Assembly: GCA_963799455.1 (NCBI GenBank)
Contig: CAWCXF010000008.1
Coordinates: 1,178,001-1,242,000 of the forward strand
Source of the DNA: CAWCXF01 sp963799455
GTDB lineage: Bacteria > Pseudomonadota > Alphaproteobacteria > Rhodobacterales > Rhodobacteraceae
Length of the DNA: 64,000 bases
Reading direction: 5' to 3'
Below are positions 35,167-43,888 of this stretch, piece by piece. The notes under the pieces were generated by a model. That model was not told where the DNA came from. It made no database searches and saw only the letters and a program-made list of their open reading frames with translations. Both the position numbers and the translations under genes were made by a program. Positions within the stretch are counted from its first letter, which is position 1, and each line of letters starts with the position of its first letter.

Positions 35167-36684
35167 ATGGAGACGCTCGGGTTCCTCGCCCAGGGCTTCG
35201 CGGTCGCGCTCGAGCCCACCAACCTCGCGCTCGCACTCGCCGGCTGCCTGATCGGCACCATCGTCGGCGCGCTCCCGGGCCTCGGGCCGGTCAACGGCGT
35301 GGCGATCCTGATCCCCTTGGCCTTCACGCTCGGCCTCGCGCCCGCCTCGGCGCTGATCCTGCTCACCTGCGTCTATTACGGCTGCATGTATGGCGGCCGG
35401 ATCTCGTCGATCATGCTCAACATCCCCGGCGACGAGCCGGCGATGATGACCTGCCTCGACGGCTACCCGATGGCCAAGAAGGGCAAGGCGCCCGAGGCGC
35501 TGGCGATCTCGGGCATCGCGTCCTTCATCGGGGCGGTGCTGGCCACCGTCGGGCTGGTGCTGCTCGCGCCGGTGCTGGTGCGGGTGGCGATCCGGTTCGG
35601 GCCGGCCGAGTACTTCGCGCTCTACGTGCTGGCCTTCGCCACCATCGGCGGCGTCACCGGCGCCAACCCGGCCAAGACGCTGATGGCGGCGGGGCTGGGG
35701 CTCATGCTCTCGACGGTCGGGCTCGACCCGACCGCGGGCGAGCCGCGCTTCACCTTCGGGCTCTACGAGCTCTACGACGGCTTCGACCCGATCGTCGCCA
35801 TCGTCGGCCTCTTCGCCATCTCCGAGCTGCTGGTGCTCCTGGAGACGCGCGCCGAGGCGCGGGCCGGCGCCATCGCCGTCAACCGCGCCTTCGCGCGCTG
35901 GGCCGAGATCCGCGCCTCCCTCGGGGCCGCGCTCCGCGGCTCGGGGATCGGCTTCGTCGCCGGCATCCTGCCGGGCGCCGGCGCCTCGCTCGGCTCCTTC
36001 CTCGCCTATGCGCTGGAGAAGCGCGTCTCCGACCGCGACGGCACCTTCGGGCAGGGCGACCCGCGCGGCGTGGCCGCCCCCGAGGCCGGCAACAACGCCG
36101 CGGCGGGCGGCGCGCTGATCCCGATGCTGGCGCTCGGCGTGCCGGGCTCGGGCACCACCGCGGTGCTGCTGGCGCTCTTGATCTCGCTCAACATCACGCC
36201 GGGGCCGCTCCTCTTCCAGACGCAGCCGGACGTGGTGTGGGGCCTCATCGCGGCGCTCCTGATCGCCAACGTGGTGCTGCTGGTGCTCAACCTGCCGCTG
36301 GTGGGGCTCTTCACGCGGCTGCTGACGACGCCGCTCTGGGCGCTCATGCCGCTCGTCGTGATGGTCTCCTTCGTCGGCGTCTACTCGATCAACCGCTCCG
36401 CCTTCGACCTCTTCGTGATGATCGGCTTCGGCCTCTTCGGCTACGTCCTGCGCAAGCTCGACATCCCGATCGTGCCGATCGTGCTGGGCCTGCTGCTCGG
36501 CGGCGACATGGAGCAGAACTACCGCCGCGCGCTGTCGATCTCGGGCGGCGACCATTCGATCCTCGTCTCGAGCCCGATCGCGCTGGGGCTCTACGCCGCC
36601 ACCGCGGCGCTGCTCGGCGTGGCGGTGTTCTTCTCGCTGCGCGCGCGTCGGCGCGGGCGCAGCGTGCCGGGCGGGGCCGCCTGA
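35167..36684 (+). CDS. tctA: TctA large membrane subunit
   Basis: Main translocating subunit, 505 residues with about eleven or twelve helices. The TctA signature lies at the N-terminus (IGTIVGALPGLGPVNGVAIL) with YYGCMYGGRISSIMLNIPGD right after it. A second copy-like region reads GFVAGILPGAGASLGSFLAY and GAALIPMLALGVPGSGTTAV. The tail, FVMIGFGLFGYVLRKLDIPI with GLLLGGDMEQNYRRALSISG, is also typical. Start ATG 35167 lies five bases after tctB. It completes an intact TctCBA importer driven by ion symport. Confidence 0.95.
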   Translation: METLGFLAQGFAVALEPTNLALALAGCLIGTIVGALPGLGPVNGVAILIPLAFTLGLAPASALILLTCVYYGCMYGGRISSIMLNIPGDEPAMMTCLDGYPMAKKGKAPEALAISGIASFIGAVLATVGLVLLAPVLVRVAIRFGPAEYFALYVLAFATIGGVTGANPAKTLMAAGLGLMLSTVGLDPTAGEPRFTFGLYELYDGFDPIVAIVGLFAISELLVLLETRAEARAGAIAVNRAFARWAEIRASLGAALRGSGIGFVAGILPGAGASLGSFLAYALEKRVSDRDGTFGQGDPRGVAAPEAGNNAAAGGALIPMLALGVPGSGTTAVLLALLISLNITPGPLLFQTQPDVVWGLIAALLIANVVLLVLNLPLVGLFTRLLTTPLWALMPLVVMVSFVGVYSINRSAFDLFVMIGFGLFGYVLRKLDIPIVPIVLGLLLGGDMEQNYRRALSISGGDHSILVSSPIALGLYAATAALLGVAVFFSLRARRRGRSVPGGAA

Positions 36685-36803
36685 GGCCGCGCGCCACCTT
36701 GGTCCGATTGACGCCCCGAGGCGGCCGGCGCACGGTGCGTCGGGACCGGGATCGCACCGACGACGGCTCGACGCCGCGCAGCGCCCGCATGGGAGGATGG
36801 ACG

Positions 36804-37805
36804 ATGACGCTCGACGCTCTTCGCGCGGCGGCGCTGCTGGCGGCCGCCGCGGCGGCGCCCGCCTCGGCTCAGGACGCCGGGGGCCAGGATCTGCCGCAGG
36901 TCCGGCTGGGGCTCCTGCAGTTCGGCACCGTCAACTGGGAGGCGCGGACCATCGTCGAGGAGGGGCTCGACGAGGCGAACGGCTTCGATCTGGAGATCGT
37001 GCCCTTCGCGGGGGGCGACGCCACCAAGGTGGCGATGCAGTCGGGCGCCATCGACGTCACCACCGGAGACTGGCTCTTCGCCTCGCGCCAGCGCGCGGAA
37101 GGCACGCCCTTGGTCTTCGTGCCCTACTCCTCCTCGATCGGCGCGGTGATGGCGCCCTGCGACGCCGGCTACGAGTCGCTCGCCGACCTCGAGGGCCTCG
37201 CGCTTGGCGTCGCCGGCGGGCCGCTCGACAAGTCCTGGCTGATGCTCCAGGGGATGGCCTCGGGCGAGGAGGGCCTCGACCTCGCCCGGGACGCCACGCC
37301 GGTCTACGGCGCCCCGCCGCTGCTGGCCGAGAAGCTGCGCCAGGGCGAGCTCGACGCCGCGCTCAACTACTGGAACTACAACGCGCGGCTCGAGGCGGAG
37401 GGCTTCTGCGAGGTGGTCTCGGCGCAGGAGGCCGCGCGCGCGCTCGGGGCCTCCGGCGACATCTCGGCGGTGGGCTACCTCTTCGACGAGGGCTGGGCCG
37501 AGGCGAACCCCGACCTCGCGCGCGGCTTCGTCGCCGCCTCGCGCGACGCCAAGGCGCTGCTCGGCTCCTCCGACGAGGCCTGGGAGCGCATCCGGCCGCT
37601 GATGGACGCCGAGGACAACGCCGTGTTCGAGACCCTGATCCGACGCTACCGCGAGGGCATCCCCTCGCGCGCGATCGCCGAGGAGGAGGCCGACACCGCG
37701 CGCGTCTACGGCTACCTCGCCGAGGCCGGCGGCGAGGCGCTGGTCGGCCCCGCCCGCGAGATGGCGCCGGGCACCTTCTGGTCGGCGCTCAAGGATGGCT
37801 CCTGA
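36804..37805 (+). CDS. NitT/TauT-type ABC substrate-binding protein
   Basis: Periplasmic binding protein of 333 residues. A signal peptide (ALRAAALLAAAAAAPASAQD) precedes QVRLGLLQFGTVNWEARTIV, LDEANGFDLEIVPFAGGDAT, MQSGAIDVTTGDWLFASRQR, LGVAGGPLDKSWLMLQGMAS and LDAALNYWNYNARLEAEGFC, the fold of SsuA/TauA-like proteins. ATG 36804 has gggagga nine bases upstream. The permease gene overlaps its end by 11 bases. Substrate unknown: sulfonates are one candidate because a sulfite dehydrogenase follows, but this branch is divergent from TauA proper. Confidence 0.85.
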   Translation: MTLDALRAAALLAAAAAAPASAQDAGGQDLPQVRLGLLQFGTVNWEARTIVEEGLDEANGFDLEIVPFAGGDATKVAMQSGAIDVTTGDWLFASRQRAEGTPLVFVPYSSSIGAVMAPCDAGYESLADLEGLALGVAGGPLDKSWLMLQGMASGEEGLDLARDATPVYGAPPLLAEKLRQGELDAALNYWNYNARLEAEGFCEVVSAQEAARALGASGDISAVGYLFDEGWAEANPDLARGFVAASRDAKALLGSSDEAWERIRPLMDAEDNAVFETLIRRYREGIPSRAIAEEEADTARVYGYLAEAGGEALVGPAREMAPGTFWSALKDGS

Positions 37806-38676
37806 CGGCGCCCCCTCGCCCGGCCGCGCGCCTTCGGGCGAGGAGGCCCTCGCCGGGGGGCGCCCACGGGCCGCTCGGCGGGGGCGCCCCGGATGGGCCT
37901 TCGCCGGGCGGGCCTTCGCCGGGCGCCACGGCAAGGCCCTGACGCGGGCGCTCTCCGTCGCGGCCTTCCTGGCGGCGTGGTGGGGGTTCTCGCTCTGGAT
38001 GGGGCCGCGGCTCTGCCCGCCCCCGCCCGCCGTGCTGGCCTTCGTCCTGCGCGAGACCGCCTCGGGCACCCTGCCCTACCATCTCGGGATCACGCTCCTG
38101 CGCGTCGCCGCGGCCTTCGTGCTGGCGATGGCGATCGGCACCGCCGTGGGCCTCGCCATGGGCCGCTCGCGTGCGGCCAACACGGTGCTCGAGCCCTGGC
38201 TGATCCTGCTGCTGAACGCGCCCGCGCTGATCGTGATCGTGCTGGCCTACATCTGGATCGGGCTGTCGGAGACGGCCGCCATCGCCGCGGTGGCGCTCAA
38301 CAAGATCCCCAACGTCGCCGTCACCGTGCGCGAGGGCGCGCGCGCGATGGACCCGTCCTACATGGAGATGGCGCGCGTCTACCGCTTCTCGCGGGCCTCC
38401 ATCTACCGCGACGTGGTGATCCCGCAGCTCCAGCCCTACCTCGCCGCCGCCGCGCGCTCCGGCCTCGCGCTGATCTGGAAGATCGTGCTGGTGGTCGAGC
38501 TGCTGGGCCGCTCGAACGGCGTGGGCTTCATGGTCCACCTCTACTTCCAGATGTTCGACGTGCGCGCCATCCTCGGCTACACCCTGGCCTTCGTCACGGT
38601 CATGCTCGCGGTGGAGTTCGCGGCCGTCCAACCCCTCGAGGCGAGAGCCCATCGCTGGCGCCCCAAGCCCGCCTGA
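37795..38676 (+). CDS. ABC transporter permease (SsuC/TauC type)
   Basis: Inner-membrane permease of 293 residues. After a basic leader of about 55 residues with a WAFAGRAFAGRHG duplication come six helices. These include LGITLLRVAAAFVLAMAIGT, WLILLLNAPALIVIVLAYIW and LNKIPNVAVTVREGARAMDP. The EAA loop that contacts the ATPase is MEMARVYRFSRASIYRDVVI, followed by AAARSGLALIWKIVLVVELL. It overlaps the binding-protein gene and is followed by the ATPase after 28 bases. Confidence 0.9.
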   Translation: MAPDGAPSPGRAPSGEEALAGGRPRAARRGRPGWAFAGRAFAGRHGKALTRALSVAAFLAAWWGFSLWMGPRLCPPPPAVLAFVLRETASGTLPYHLGITLLRVAAAFVLAMAIGTAVGLAMGRSRAANTVLEPWLILLLNAPALIVIVLAYIWIGLSETAAIAAVALNKIPNVAVTVREGARAMDPSYMEMARVYRFSRASIYRDVVIPQLQPYLAAAARSGLALIWKIVLVVELLGRSNGVGFMVHLYFQMFDVRAILGYTLAFVTVMLAVEFAAVQPLEARAHRWRPKPA

Positions 38677-38704
38677 GCGCGGCAGCGGCGGCCGCAACGG
38701 CGGC

Positions 38705-39445
38705 GTGAACCGCGGCGACGGCACCGGCCGCGGCGAGGGCGCGCTCGCCATCCGCATCGCGCGCAAGGACCACGGGCCCGTGCGCGTGCTCGACGGCCTC
38801 GCCTTCGCGCTCAGGCGCCACGCCTTCACCTGCCTGATCGGGCCGTCGGGCTGCGGCAAGACGACGACCTTGCGCATCCTGATGGGGCTCGACCGCGACT
38901 GGGAGGGCGAGGTCGACCCCGCCTTCGCCTCCGCCCGCCTCGCGGTCGCGTTCCAGGAGCCGCGCCTGCTGCCCTGGCGGACGCTGGCGCGCAACGTCGC
39001 GCTCGCCCTCGGGGACGGCGCGGACGACCGGGCCGTAGAGGCGGCGCTCGCCTCGGTCGGCCTCGCGGGGCTCGGGGACCGCTACCCGGCCGAGATCTCG
39101 CTCGGCCAGGCGCGGCGCGCGGCCCTCGCCCGCGCCTTCGCCGTGCGCCCCGAGGTGCTGCTCCTCGACGAGCCGTTCGTGTCGCTCGACGAGGCCACCG
39201 CGCAGCGCCTGCGGGGCCTCCTCATCGAGCTTTGGGAGCGCGATCCCGTCACCGTGCTGATGGTGACGCACAACGTCGCCGAGGCGGTGCGGCTCGCCGA
39301 CCGCATCGTGCTGCTCTGCGAGCGCCCCGCCCATGTCGCGGGCGAGGTCGCGGTGGAGATGCCGCGCGCCGAGCGCACGCCCGAGGCGGTGATGGCCTTC
39401 GCCGCGGGCCTCGCCCGCCGCTTCCCGGGCCTCGTGACGGTCTGA
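38705..39445 (+). CDS. ABC transporter ATP-binding protein (SsuB/TauB type)
   Basis: Nucleotide-binding subunit of 246 residues with a GTG start. Walker A is LIGPSGCGKTTTLRILMGLD, the Q-loop AVAFQEPRLLPWRTLARNV, Walker B PEVLLLDEPFVSLDEATAQR, and the switch His TVLMVTHNVAEAVRLADRIV. The signature is ISLGQARRAALARAF rather than the usual LSGGM/Q, a conservative but unusual variant. It completes the binding protein-permease-ATPase set. Confidence 0.92.
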   Translation: MNRGDGTGRGEGALAIRIARKDHGPVRVLDGLAFALRRHAFTCLIGPSGCGKTTTLRILMGLDRDWEGEVDPAFASARLAVAFQEPRLLPWRTLARNVALALGDGADDRAVEAALASVGLAGLGDRYPAEISLGQARRAALARAFAVRPEVLLLDEPFVSLDEATAQRLRGLLIELWERDPVTVLMVTHNVAEAVRLADRIVLLCERPAHVAGEVAVEMPRAERTPEAVMAFAAGLARRFPGLVTV

Positions 39446-39925
39446 GCGCCAAAGCGGGGATGGCGAGGGCCTCCCTCTCGCTGCGCTGGCCCACGGCCCC
39501 TCGGGGCCCCCTCGGGCGCCTGACATCGAGGCTCTCCTGCGCTTCGCGTGGACCTCGCGCGGATCGAGGTCGTCGGCGGAGCTCAGGACGAGGCGCTTCG
39601 CGCTCCAGCGGTCGCTCGCCCCCGACCCGGCCCCCGATCGCGGCGTCCATGCGAAGGGCGCGGGAGGCGACGTCGAAAGGGGGCGTGGCGCGGGCATCCG
39701 GACGTCCCCCGGCCCCGCGGCGCCCCCTCCCCGTCTCGGCTCGTGTCAGGACCATGGCGGATCCCGCGGGCCTTGCCGCCCGCGCGCGGGTCAGGGGCCG
39801 TCCCGGACGGCGGCGAAAACCGCCCCGCCCGACAAAATCCGCTGGGCTCGATGGCCTTCGGCGTCCACAATGGCGCCGAACCGCGCGCCGCCGACCGAGC
39901 GCCGGACGCCACGGAGGAGCCCCCC
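39446..39925. other. Gene-free spacer before sorA
   Basis: About 480 bases with no recognisable gene, repeat or RNA. It must contain the sorA promoter, but no conserved box is clear by eye. Confidence 0.5.
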
Positions 39926-41110
39926 ATGACCCGCACCATCGGCCTGAGCCGCCGCCGCTTCCTGATCTCGACCGCGGGCGTGGGGGCCGCCGCCGGCCTC
40001 GTGCCGGCCACGGCGCTGGCGCAGGACGGCGCGCCGCTGCCCGACTACGTCGCCTGGAAGGACGCGGACGACCTCATCGTGCACTCCGACCAGACCATCG
40101 AGACCAAGCGCGCCGCCCTCGGCGGACGGCCGATCACGCCCGCCGTGGACCTCTACGTCCGCAACAACCTGCCGCCGCCCTCCGAGGAGGTCGTCGCCGA
40201 CCGCGACGCCTGGGAGATCGCCTTCGAGGGCGTGGCCGAGCCGGGCTCGATGCGCCTGGGCGAGCTCAAGCGCCTCGGCGTCGAGTCGGTCGCCTGCGTG
40301 CTGCAATGCTCGGGCAACGGGCGCGCCTTCTTCGACCACGAGACGAGCGGGACGCAGTGGTCGGTGGGCGCGGCCGGCAACGTGATCTGGACGGGCGTGC
40401 CGCTCGGCGCCGTGATCGAGGCGATGGGCGGCCCGGTGGACGGCGCGGCGTTCCTGACCGGCACGGGCGGCGAGGCGCTGCCCGAGGGGCTCGACCCGGC
40501 CACGGTGATCGTCGAGCGCTCGGTGCCGCTGCCGGCGCTCGATCGCGCGATGCTCGCCTACGAGATGAACGGCGAGCCGATCCCGCTCGCCCATGGCGGG
40601 CCGGTGCGGCTGGTGATCCCCGGCTATTTCGGCGTCAACAACGTCAAGTACGTCCGTCGCGTGGCGTTGACCGAGGCGGAGTCCGACGCCAAGATCCAGG
40701 CCAGCGGCTACCGCGTGCGCCCCGTGGGCGTCGAGGGCGACCCCTCGCAGCCCTCGATGTGGGAGATGCAGGTCAAGTCCTGGGTGACGACGCCCCTGAT
40801 GGACGCGGCGTCGGGCCGCGTGCTGATCCAGGGCGTGGCCTTCGGCGGCGAGAACGCGCTCGCCTCGGTCGAGGTCTCGACCGACGGCGGCGAGACCTTC
40901 CAGGAGGCCGAGCTGACGGGGCCCGACATGGGCCGCTTCGCCTGGCGCCCCTTCGCGCTCTCGGCCGAGCTCGCGCCCGGCACCTACACCGTCGCCTCGC
41001 GCGCCGCCGACGCGGCCGGCATCGTGCAGCCCGACGAGTTCCCCCCCAACGAGCGCGGCTACGGCCACAACGGCTGGCGCGACCATGCCATCGAGCTGAC
41101 CGTCGAGTGA
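39926..41110 (+). CDS. sorA: Sulfite dehydrogenase/oxidase molybdopterin subunit (SorA-like)
   Basis: Periplasmic molybdenum enzyme of the sulfite-oxidase family, oxidising sulfite to sulfate; 394 residues. A twin-arginine signal (LSRRRFLISTAGVGAAAGLV) is followed by DLYVRNNLPPPSEEV. The Mo-ligand cysteine lies in SVACVLQCSGNGRAFFDHET. Other family segments are WTGVPLGAVIEAMGG, AMLAYEMNGEPIPLAHGGPV and RLVIPGYFGVNNVKYVRRV. The C-terminal dimerisation domain contains GRVLIQGVAFGGENALASVE, YGHNGWRDHAIELT and the usual D-G-G segment. ATG 39926 has ggaggag upstream. The cytochrome c gene 181 bases downstream fits the SorAB pair, with electrons passed to a c-type cytochrome. Confidence 0.92.
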   Translation: MTRTIGLSRRRFLISTAGVGAAAGLVPATALAQDGAPLPDYVAWKDADDLIVHSDQTIETKRAALGGRPITPAVDLYVRNNLPPPSEEVVADRDAWEIAFEGVAEPGSMRLGELKRLGVESVACVLQCSGNGRAFFDHETSGTQWSVGAAGNVIWTGVPLGAVIEAMGGPVDGAAFLTGTGGEALPEGLDPATVIVERSVPLPALDRAMLAYEMNGEPIPLAHGGPVRLVIPGYFGVNNVKYVRRVALTEAESDAKIQASGYRVRPVGVEGDPSQPSMWEMQVKSWVTTPLMDAASGRVLIQGVAFGGENALASVEVSTDGGETFQEAELTGPDMGRFAWRPFALSAELAPGTYTVASRAADAAGIVQPDEFPPNERGYGHNGWRDHAIELTVE

Positions 41111-41138
41111 GGCCCGCAAGGCGGGGCGCGCCGTCCCC

Positions 41139-41172
41139 GGGCGCCCGACGCCAGCGGGCGCCCGACGCCAGC
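41139..41172. repeat. 17-bp tandem repeat between sorA and sorB
   Basis: Two exact copies of gggcgcccgacgccagc at 41139-41155 and 41156-41172, followed by a partial third after two bases. Each unit begins with the palindrome gggcgccc. It lies in the 181-base spacer between sorA and the cytochrome gene. Confidence 0.8.
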
Positions 41173-41291
41173 GTGGGCGCCCGTCCTCACGACGCATCTC
41201 GCCGCTCGCGGGGCGTGTCTCCCTCACAGGGCACATCGCCCTCGAAGGGCGCGGGCTGACTCCCCACCTCGCACCGGATGAAGGACGCCCC

Positions 41292-41693
41292 ATGACAGTC
41301 TCGCCCCTTCGCCCCTGGGCTGCGGGCCTGGCCCTCCTCGCGGCCACCTCCGCCCTCGCCCAGTCCGCCGGCGAGGCCATGCCCGTCGCCGGGAGCGCCG
41401 ACCCCGAGGCCGACGAGGCCGTGCTCGCCGCCGGCCGCGAGGTGTTCCTCGAGACCGCCGAGCCGCAATGCGCGGTGTGCCACACGCTCGCCGAGGCCGG
41501 GGCGGCGGGCGAGATCGGCCCCGACCTCGACGGGCTCGCGCCCGACGCCGCGCGGGTCCGGGCCGCGGTGAGCCAGGGCGTCGGCATCATGCCCGCCTAC
41601 GGGGAGGTTTTGACGCCCGAGCAGATCGACGCCGTGTCGGCCTACGTCTCGACCGTCGCGGGGTCCGGCCAGAGCGATCTCCAGCCTGACTGA
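41292..41693 (+). CDS. sorB: c-type cytochrome (SorB-like)
   Basis: Monoheme cytochrome c of 133 residues, periplasmic. A signal peptide (WAAGLALLAATSALAQ) is followed by VLAAGREVFLETAEPQ, the heme motif CAVCH, then GPDLDGLAPDAARVRAAV and the Met ligand region GVGIMPAYGEVLTPEQIDAV. It follows the SorA-like dehydrogenase on the same strand, so it is probably its electron acceptor. It ends convergently with the alpha/beta hydrolase. Confidence 0.88.
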   Translation: MTVSPLRPWAAGLALLAATSALAQSAGEAMPVAGSADPEADEAVLAAGREVFLETAEPQCAVCHTLAEAGAAGEIGPDLDGLAPDAARVRAAVSQGVGIMPAYGEVLTPEQIDAVSAYVSTVAGSGQSDLQPD

Positions 41694-41771
41694 CCCGGTC
41701 AGGCGCTCGGAGGATGCGACGACGAAAGAGCCTGGAGCGCCCGAGCCGATCCCGTCGGGTCAAAACGCGCC

Positions 41772-42989
41772 CTAGCGCCCGGCCCGCTCCCCCGCGGCAG
41801 CCGGGCGGCCGGCCAGGGCGAGGACCGCGTCCGCCACCGCGTCCGGGGCGGCGTGGTGGACCATGTGCCCGGCGCCGCGCACGAGCGTCAGCCGCGAGCC
41901 GCGGATCTCGCCCGCCAGCCGCTCGCTTTGCGCGCGGGGATCGACGATCCGGTCGTCGAGCCCGGCGACGACGGCCACGGGGCAGCGCAACCGCCCCGGC
42001 TCGGCGCGCAGCCGCTCCAGGAGCCCTCGGGCCTCGGGCAGCATGATCGCGCCCTCGCGCGCGGTGGCGCGGATCTGCGACGGGCGCGACGCCAGCTCGT
42101 GCGGGAAGATCGACCGGAACGCCGGTGGCACCGGGCGGGGCGAGAACATCGCCTTCAAGGTCGAGGGCAGCGTCGCCCGCGCGAACGGCGGCGCCACGGT
42201 GTGGCGCAGCAGACCGCCCAGCCCCGGCGCCGCGGCCGGCGCGACCAGGAGCGCGTCGAGGCGCGCCGTGGGATGGTAGTAGCCCGAGACCAGCACCACC
42301 CCGCCGACCTCGCCGGGCCGGCCGCGCCCCCCGGCGCGCTCGGACCTGTCGCGCGCCCCGGCACGCTCGGACCTGTCGCGCCCCCCGGCGTGCTCGGACC
42401 TGTCGCGCCCCCCGGCGCGCTCGGACCTGTCGTGCTGCCCCCCGGCGCGCTCGGTCCCACCGAGCGCCCAGGCGAGCGCCGGCAGCGTGCCCCAGGAGTG
42501 GCCTACCACCACCGGCCGGTCGAGCCCGATGGCGTGGGCCGCGTGCGCGAGATGCGCCGCCTGCTCGCGCGCGCCCCAGCGCCGGCCCCGCGGCCGCTCG
42601 CTGTGGCCGAAGCCGGGACGGTCGAAGGCCACCACGCGCCGGCCGGCGGCAGCGAGGCGGTGCAGCACGCCGCTGGCGATCCAGTCCTCGAGCGTGACGA
42701 GGTTGCCGTGGAGCAGCACCACGGGGGCGCCGCTCGTGCGCGCGCCGCCCGGATCGGTGTCGATCCAGTGCAGCGCCGCGCCGCCGAACCGCGCCACGCC
42801 GCCCAGGGGCGGGTTCTCACGCTCGGCCCGGCGCGCGAGCCGACGATTGTCGAGCGCGACGCCGGCTAACGCCGCGACAGCGGCCGCCCCCGTGAAGGGC
42901 AGCAGGACGCGACGCCGGTCGCGGCCGGTCAGCCGACGGCCCTGCTCGACACGGGCCAGCCGGGCGCCGAGCGAGGGCGCGCGGGTCAA
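41772..42989 (-). CDS. Alpha/beta hydrolase with repeat insert
   Basis: Esterase/lipase-type hydrolase of 405 residues. An N-terminal hydrophobic anchor (VLLPFTGAAAVAALAGVALD) precedes the fold: PVVLLHGNLVTLEDWIASGV (oxyanion loop), RVVAFDRPGFGHSERPRG, nucleophile elbow PVVVGHSWGTLPALAWAL, Asp in VAVVAGLDDRIVDPRAQS and His in LVRGAGHMVHHAAPDAVADA. Between the nucleophile and the lid sits an insert of about 45 residues made of a nine-residue repeat (DRSERAGGR), absent from normal relatives. Its start overlaps the stop of the YtxH-like gene by four bases (ATGA), so it is the last gene of the stress operon. Substrate unknown. Confidence 0.87.
   Translation of the reverse strand: MTRAPSLGARLARVEQGRRLTGRDRRRVLLPFTGAAAVAALAGVALDNRRLARRAERENPPLGGVARFGGAALHWIDTDPGGARTSGAPVVLLHGNLVTLEDWIASGVLHRLAAAGRRVVAFDRPGFGHSERPRGRRWGAREQAAHLAHAAHAIGLDRPVVVGHSWGTLPALAWALGGTERAGGQHDRSERAGGRDRSEHAGGRDRSERAGARDRSERAGGRGRPGEVGGVVLVSGYYHPTARLDALLVAPAAAPGLGGLLRHTVAPPFARATLPSTLKAMFSPRPVPPAFRSIFPHELASRPSQIRATAREGAIMLPEARGLLERLRAEPGRLRCPVAVVAGLDDRIVDPRAQSERLAGEIRGSRLTLVRGAGHMVHHAAPDAVADAVLALAGRPAAAGERAGR
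42338..42462. repeat. 27-bp tandem repeat inside the hydrolase gene
   Basis: The core gctcggacctgtcg recurs at 42338, 42365, 42392 and 42419, exactly 27 bases apart, with a diverged fifth unit at 42449. It encodes repeats of the DRSERAGGR type on the minus strand and keeps the frame open. It is the source of the extra protein segment in the hydrolase. Confidence 0.9.
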
Positions 42990-43888
42990 GTCCGATCGGC
43001 CTTCCCGGAGATCTCCTCCCGCGCCGCGTCGTCGGCGGCGAGCACGACCTTCTCGAGCTTGCCCGTGAACTCGTGGATCGCGCCGGCGATCGCGTCCTGC
43101 GAGAAGCCGCGCGCCTCGGCGTCGCGGACGACGCGGCCGAGGGCCTTGTCGGCGCGCGCGCGCGCCTCGTCGATCCCACCCGCCGCGGCGGCCCGGGCGC
43201 GCGCCTTGAGCGCGTCGCTGCGCTCGCCCATCAGCTCGGCCTCGGCGCGGGTCCGGGGCAGCGCCATCGCCAGCCCCGCCCCGGCGGCGAGGCCGAGCGC
43301 GCCGACCGCGAGCGGCTGCGCCTCGAGGAGCTCGCGCACCGTCCGCCCGACGCCTTCGGTGACGCCTTCGGTCTCGCGCGCGAGGCTGCGCCCCGCCAGG
43401 CGCGAGCGCCGCGCCACCGCCGAGCCGGCCTGCGCGGCCGCATCGCCCGCGGCCCGCGCCGCCGAGCCAACGCGATGCGCGCCGGCCCGCGCCGCGTCGC
43501 CCAGCTCGTCGCCGAGATCGGACGCGAGCCCCGCCGCCTCCCGGCCCGCCCGCGACGCCCTCACCCGCGCGGCCTGGGCTCGCCCCTCCAGATCGGCCAC
43601 GCCGCGCCGCGCGCCGTCGCCGACGGACGCACCGAGCTCGGCCTCCATGGGCAGGGCGGGTCGGACGCGGCGGCCGCGCCCGACCGGGCGGCGCTCGCGG
43701 TCCATGAAGCCGCCGAAGATCGAGACGTTGCCGCCGCCCGCGAAGAGCCAGGTCGCCCCCATCGCGATCAGCGCCGCCGCGGCCGGGTTGTCGCGCGCGG
43801 CGCGGCCGAGCTGGGCCGCGAATCCCTCCGAGGGCGCGTCGCGCTCGATCACCACCGCGGTGGTCCGCTCCGTCGTCTCGTCGCTCAT
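42986..43888 (-). CDS. YtxH/nutrient-deprivation-type membrane-associated protein
   Basis: Ala/Arg-rich helical protein of 300 residues. A hydrophobic N-terminal patch (NPAAAALIAMGATWLFAGGG) is followed by a long amphipathic region. A second hydrophobic segment (QPLAVGALGLAAGAGLAMAL) ends in PRTRAEAELMGERSDALKAR, the same motif as in the DUF3618-like gene of this operon. The C-terminal tail is charged. Such proteins accompany DUF3618 and DUF1469 genes in general-stress loci of alphaproteobacteria; the molecular role is unknown. It overlaps both neighbours by four bases. Confidence 0.7.
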   Translation of the reverse strand: MSDETTERTTAVVIERDAPSEGFAAQLGRAARDNPAAAALIAMGATWLFAGGGNVSIFGGFMDRERRPVGRGRRVRPALPMEAELGASVGDGARRGVADLEGRAQAARVRASRAGREAAGLASDLGDELGDAARAGAHRVGSAARAAGDAAAQAGSAVARRSRLAGRSLARETEGVTEGVGRTVRELLEAQPLAVGALGLAAGAGLAMALPRTRAEAELMGERSDALKARARAAAAGGIDEARARADKALGRVVRDAEARGFSQDAIAGAIHEFTGKLEKVVLAADDAAREEISGKADRT

